Assembly: GCA_036555125.1 (NCBI GenBank)
Contig: DATBLY010000110.1
Location: forward strand, 1-16,218
Reading direction: 5' to 3'
Source of the DNA: DATBLY01 sp036555125
GTDB lineage: Bacteria; Actinomycetota; UBA4738; HRBIN12
Length of the DNA stretch: 16,218 nucleotides
Under the pieces are notes generated by a model. That model was not told where the DNA came from, did not search any database, and saw only the letters and a program-made list of their open reading frames with translations. A program made the translations under genes and the position numbers. Positions 14,074-16,218 of the stretch are shown here, piece after piece (position 1 is the stretch's first letter; the number at the start of each line of letters is the position of its first letter).

Positions 14074-15386
14074 CAACGCGTGCCCCCGGCCAGCTCCGAG
14101 GCGATCGCCGACTCCGCCCCCTCGCGGACCTCCGCGAGCGTCACCCGGTCGAGGACCTCCTGGAAGAAGCCCGTCACGATCAGGCGCTCCGCATCGGCCC
14201 GCGGGATCCCGCGGCTCTCCAGGTAGAAGATCGCCTCCTCGTCGACCGGTCCGACGCTCGCGGCGTGCCCGCACCGGACGTCGTTCGCCTCGATCTCCAG
14301 GTTCGGGATCGCGTCGGCCTTCGCGTGCTCGGACAGCACGACGTTGCGGCTGGTCTGCATCGCGTCGGTCTTCTGCGCGTCGGGGCGCACGTGGATCCAA
14401 CCGCTGTAGACGGCGCGGCTCCGATCGCGGAGGGCGCCCTTGTACAGCAGGTCGCTCGTGCAGTGGGGCGCGACGTGATCCTGCTCGGTGCGATGGTCGA
14501 AGTGCTGATCGCCGTCGGCGAAGAACACCCCGAGCATCTCGCTGAACCCCCCGGGCTCGGCGAGCACCGTCTCGGTCTCGGACCGCGACAGGTCGGCTCC
14601 GAAGCCGAGCGAGAGCGTGCGGATCTCGGCGTCGCGACCGACCCGCGCCCGCTGCACCCCGAGGTGGGTGACCCCGCGTCCCCAGTCCTGGATCGACGCG
14701 TAGCGGACGCGCGCTCCTTCCCCGACGACGATCTCCGTCACGGCATCGGAAAGGGCCCGGGTGAGATCCGGCGAGACGAACCGGTCGATGAACGTCACGG
14801 ACGCGTTCGCGCCGACCACGATCAGCGTGTGGGGGAAGATCGCGGCGCCGTCGGCGTCGAGGTAGGTGAGGGTCTGCAAGGGCAGGCCGACCTCCACGCC
14901 GTCGGGAACGTAGAGGAACGTCCCGCCCGTGCGGAAGGCGCCGTGCAACGCGACGAACTTGCTCCGGTCCGTCGGCACCAGGGCGTGCAGGTGAGGCTCC
15001 ACGAGCTCCGGATGCAGCGCGCTCGCCGCATCCAGGTCCGCGAAGACCACGCCTCGCCCGGCGAGATCGGTCGCGGCCCGCGTCGAGATCACCTCGGAGT
15101 TGCGCTGGACCTGCAGGCCCGCGCGCTCACCGGTGGCGCCGACCGCCTGGAGGACGCCGTGACGGGTCATCGCCTCCGGCCCGCCGCCCGGTGTGAAGGG
15201 GTCGAAGTCCAGCTCGAAGCCGGACAGGTCCGTGTAGCGCCACTCCTCCGTTTCCTGCGACGGGATCGGCAGTGCGTCGAACGCCCGCAGCGCGCGGAGC
15301 CGTACGTCGCCAGTGAACCCCGCGACCTCGGGCAGCTCGGCCAACGCACGCTCGTCGAAGCGGGTGGTCATGACGGTGTCGCTCAT
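14073..15386 (-). CDS. sufD: SufD, Fe-S assembly scaffold subunit
   Basis: SufD pairs with SufB in the SufBC2D complex and helps deliver iron and form the cluster site. The 437-residue protein has the N-terminal helical part with EEWRYTDLSG (47-56) and the beta-helix core. The C-terminal block RCGHAASVGPVDEEAIFYLESRGI contains Cys372 and His374, the latter at the position of the functional histidine of Escherichia coli SufD. ATG 15386 is 13 nt after the sufB stop with only a weak ribosome site; ATG 15371 (MTTRFDE) is a possible alternative that would remove five residues. The stop overlaps the ferredoxin start by one base. Confidence 0.95.
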   Translation of the reverse strand: MSDTVMTTRFDERALAELPEVAGFTGDVRLRALRAFDALPIPSQETEEWRYTDLSGFELDFDPFTPGGGPEAMTRHGVLQAVGATGERAGLQVQRNSEVISTRAATDLAGRGVVFADLDAASALHPELVEPHLHALVPTDRSKFVALHGAFRTGGTFLYVPDGVEVGLPLQTLTYLDADGAAIFPHTLIVVGANASVTFIDRFVSPDLTRALSDAVTEIVVGEGARVRYASIQDWGRGVTHLGVQRARVGRDAEIRTLSLGFGADLSRSETETVLAEPGGFSEMLGVFFADGDQHFDHRTEQDHVAPHCTSDLLYKGALRDRSRAVYSGWIHVRPDAQKTDAMQTSRNVVLSEHAKADAIPNLEIEANDVRCGHAASVGPVDEEAIFYLESRGIPRADAERLIVTGFFQEVLDRVTLAEVREGAESAIASELAGGTR

Positions 15387-15399
15387 GCCCGAAGCTCGG

Positions 15400-16218
15400 T
15401 CAGCCGACCGAGCCCTCCATCTGCAGCTCGATCAGGCGGTTCAGCTCAACCGCGTACTCCATCGGGAGCTCTCGCGTGATCGGCTCGATGAACCCGTTGA
15501 CGATCATCGCGGTCGCCTCCACCTCGGAGAGGCCGCGACTCATCAGGTAGAAGAGCTGGTCCTCCCCGACCTTCGAGACCGTCGCCTCGTGGCCGAGCGC
15601 GGCCGTCTCGTCCTCGACCTCGATGTACGGATAGGTGTCGGAGCGGCTCTCCTCGTCGAGGATCAGCGCATCGCAGCGGACGTTCGACCGCGCGTGATGC
15701 GCGTCGGGCTCCACCCGGACGAGCCCCCGGTAGCCGGTGCGACCCCCGTCCTTCGACACGGACTTCGAGGTGATCACGCTGGTCGTGTACGGCGCGGCGT
15801 GGATCGCCTTGCCACCGGCGTCGGTGTGCATCCCCTTGCCGGCGAACGCGACCGACAGGACCTCGCCCCGCGCTCCCTTGCCCAGCAGGTAGATCGAGGG
15901 GTACTTCATCGTGACCTTGGAGCCGATGTTCCCGTCGACCCACTCCATCACCGAGTCCTCGTACGCGGCGGCGCGCTTCGTGACCAGGTTGTAGACGTTC
16001 GTCGACCAGTTCTGGATCGTCGTGTAGCGGACCCGGGCGCCCTTCTTCGCGATGATCTCGACGACCGCGGAGTGCAGCGAGTCGCTCGAGTAGATCGGCG
16101 CCGAGCAGCCCTCGACGTAGTGCACGTAGCTGCCCTCGTCCGCGATGATCAGCGTCCGCTCGAACTGGCCCATGTTCTCCGCGTTGATGCGGAAGTACGC
16201 CTGCAGCGGGATGTCTAC
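15400..16218 (-). CDS. sufB: SufB, Fe-S assembly scaffold subunit, C-terminal part (5' end outside window)
   Basis: SufB is the main scaffold on which Suf clusters are built. The frame is open through the right edge (the first visible codons read VDIPLQAYFRINAEN), so the ATG at 16173 is internal; about 272 C-terminal residues are seen. Strong family motifs are DEGSYVHYVEGCSAP, RYTTIQNWSTNVYNLVTKRA, MEWVDGNIGSKVTMKYPS and HARSNVRCDALILDEESRSDTYP. The cysteine in VEGCSAP, the cysteine in VRCDALI and the glutamate in GHEATVS are at the positions of the functional Cys254, Cys405 and Glu432 of Escherichia coli SufB. It is upstream of sufD by 13 nt on the same strand. The operon promoter and any SufR regulator would lie to the right of the window. 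Confidence 0.97.
   Translation of the reverse strand, partial: VDIPLQAYFRINAENMGQFERTLIIADEGSYVHYVEGCSAPIYSSDSLHSAVVEIIAKKGARVRYTTIQNWSTNVYNLVTKRAAAYEDSVMEWVDGNIGSKVTMKYPSIYLLGKGARGEVLSVAFAGKGMHTDAGGKAIHAAPYTTSVITSKSVSKDGGRTGYRGLVRVEPDAHHARSNVRCDALILDEESRSDTYPYIEVEDETAALGHEATVSKVGEDQLFYLMSRGLSEVEATAMIVNGFIEPITRELPMEYAVELNRLIELQMEGSVG

Noticed and set aside
12843..15479. Very long open frame (878 codons) on the + strand opposite sufS, sufC, sufD
   Set aside because: It runs antisense to genes with full family motifs, is rich in Arg, Val, His and Asp as expected from codon-mirrored high-GC sequence, and matches no recognisable family.
15400..16173. sufB starting at the ATG at 16173
   Set aside because: Codons to the right of it continue in frame with conserved SufB sequence (LQAYFRINAEN), so the gene extends past the window edge.

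Overview
The window is high-GC DNA (roughly 70% by eye), densely packed with 17 protein genes, two of them cut by the window edges. Three things point to an actinobacterium (Actinomycetota). The suf cluster has the order sufB-sufD-Rieske ferredoxin-sufC-sufS-sufU. There is a protein of the mycothiol-dependent maleylpyruvate isomerase/DinB-like type. Several genes appear to be leaderless, with a TANNNT box 6-8 nt before the start codon. The species cannot be named from the sequence. No tRNA, rRNA, CRISPR array, transposase or other mobile element was seen, and no gene-free stretch exceeds 100 nt.

Layout, left to right. (1) 3-2931, + strand: the C-terminal half of cobalamin-dependent methionine synthase (metH), then a class III PLP aminotransferase. 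(2) 3009-5023, - strand: a glycerate 2-kinase overlapping a YbaK-type tRNA deacylase by 4 nt, followed by an A-type Fe-S carrier (ErpA/HesB-like) with its own promoter and ribosome site. (3) 5048-7231, + strand: the DinB-like/mycothiol protein, divergent from the kinase across only 24 nt, then an ECF sigma factor overlapping its zinc-finger anti-sigma factor. (4) 7247-11140, - strand: a Ca2+/H+ antiporter, a DUF2207 membrane protein coupled to it by a 4-nt overlap, and a GNAT/CelD-like acyltransferase. (5) 11219-16218, - strand: the tightly packed suf Fe-S assembly operon, entering from the right edge with sufB and ending with sufU.

How the parts work together. SufS extracts sulfur from cysteine and passes it to SufU, which delivers it to the SufBCD scaffold complex. 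The Rieske-type ferredoxin is embedded in the operon by overlapping or near-overlapping start and stop codons, so it is made along with the scaffold. The separate A-type carrier at 3009-3329 is a plausible downstream acceptor. The sigma/anti-sigma pair is a self-contained envelope-signal switch. Whether it controls the neighbouring envelope genes is not shown by the sequence.

I did not find an undescribed multi-gene system. The genes are mostly well-known families. The signals most worth checking are in the short gaps: a set of leaderless -10 boxes, two opposed -10 boxes that overlap by 2 bp between the kinase and DinB-like genes, a TAA stop codon that doubles as half of a -10 box, and an inverted repeat across the sigma-gene promoter.
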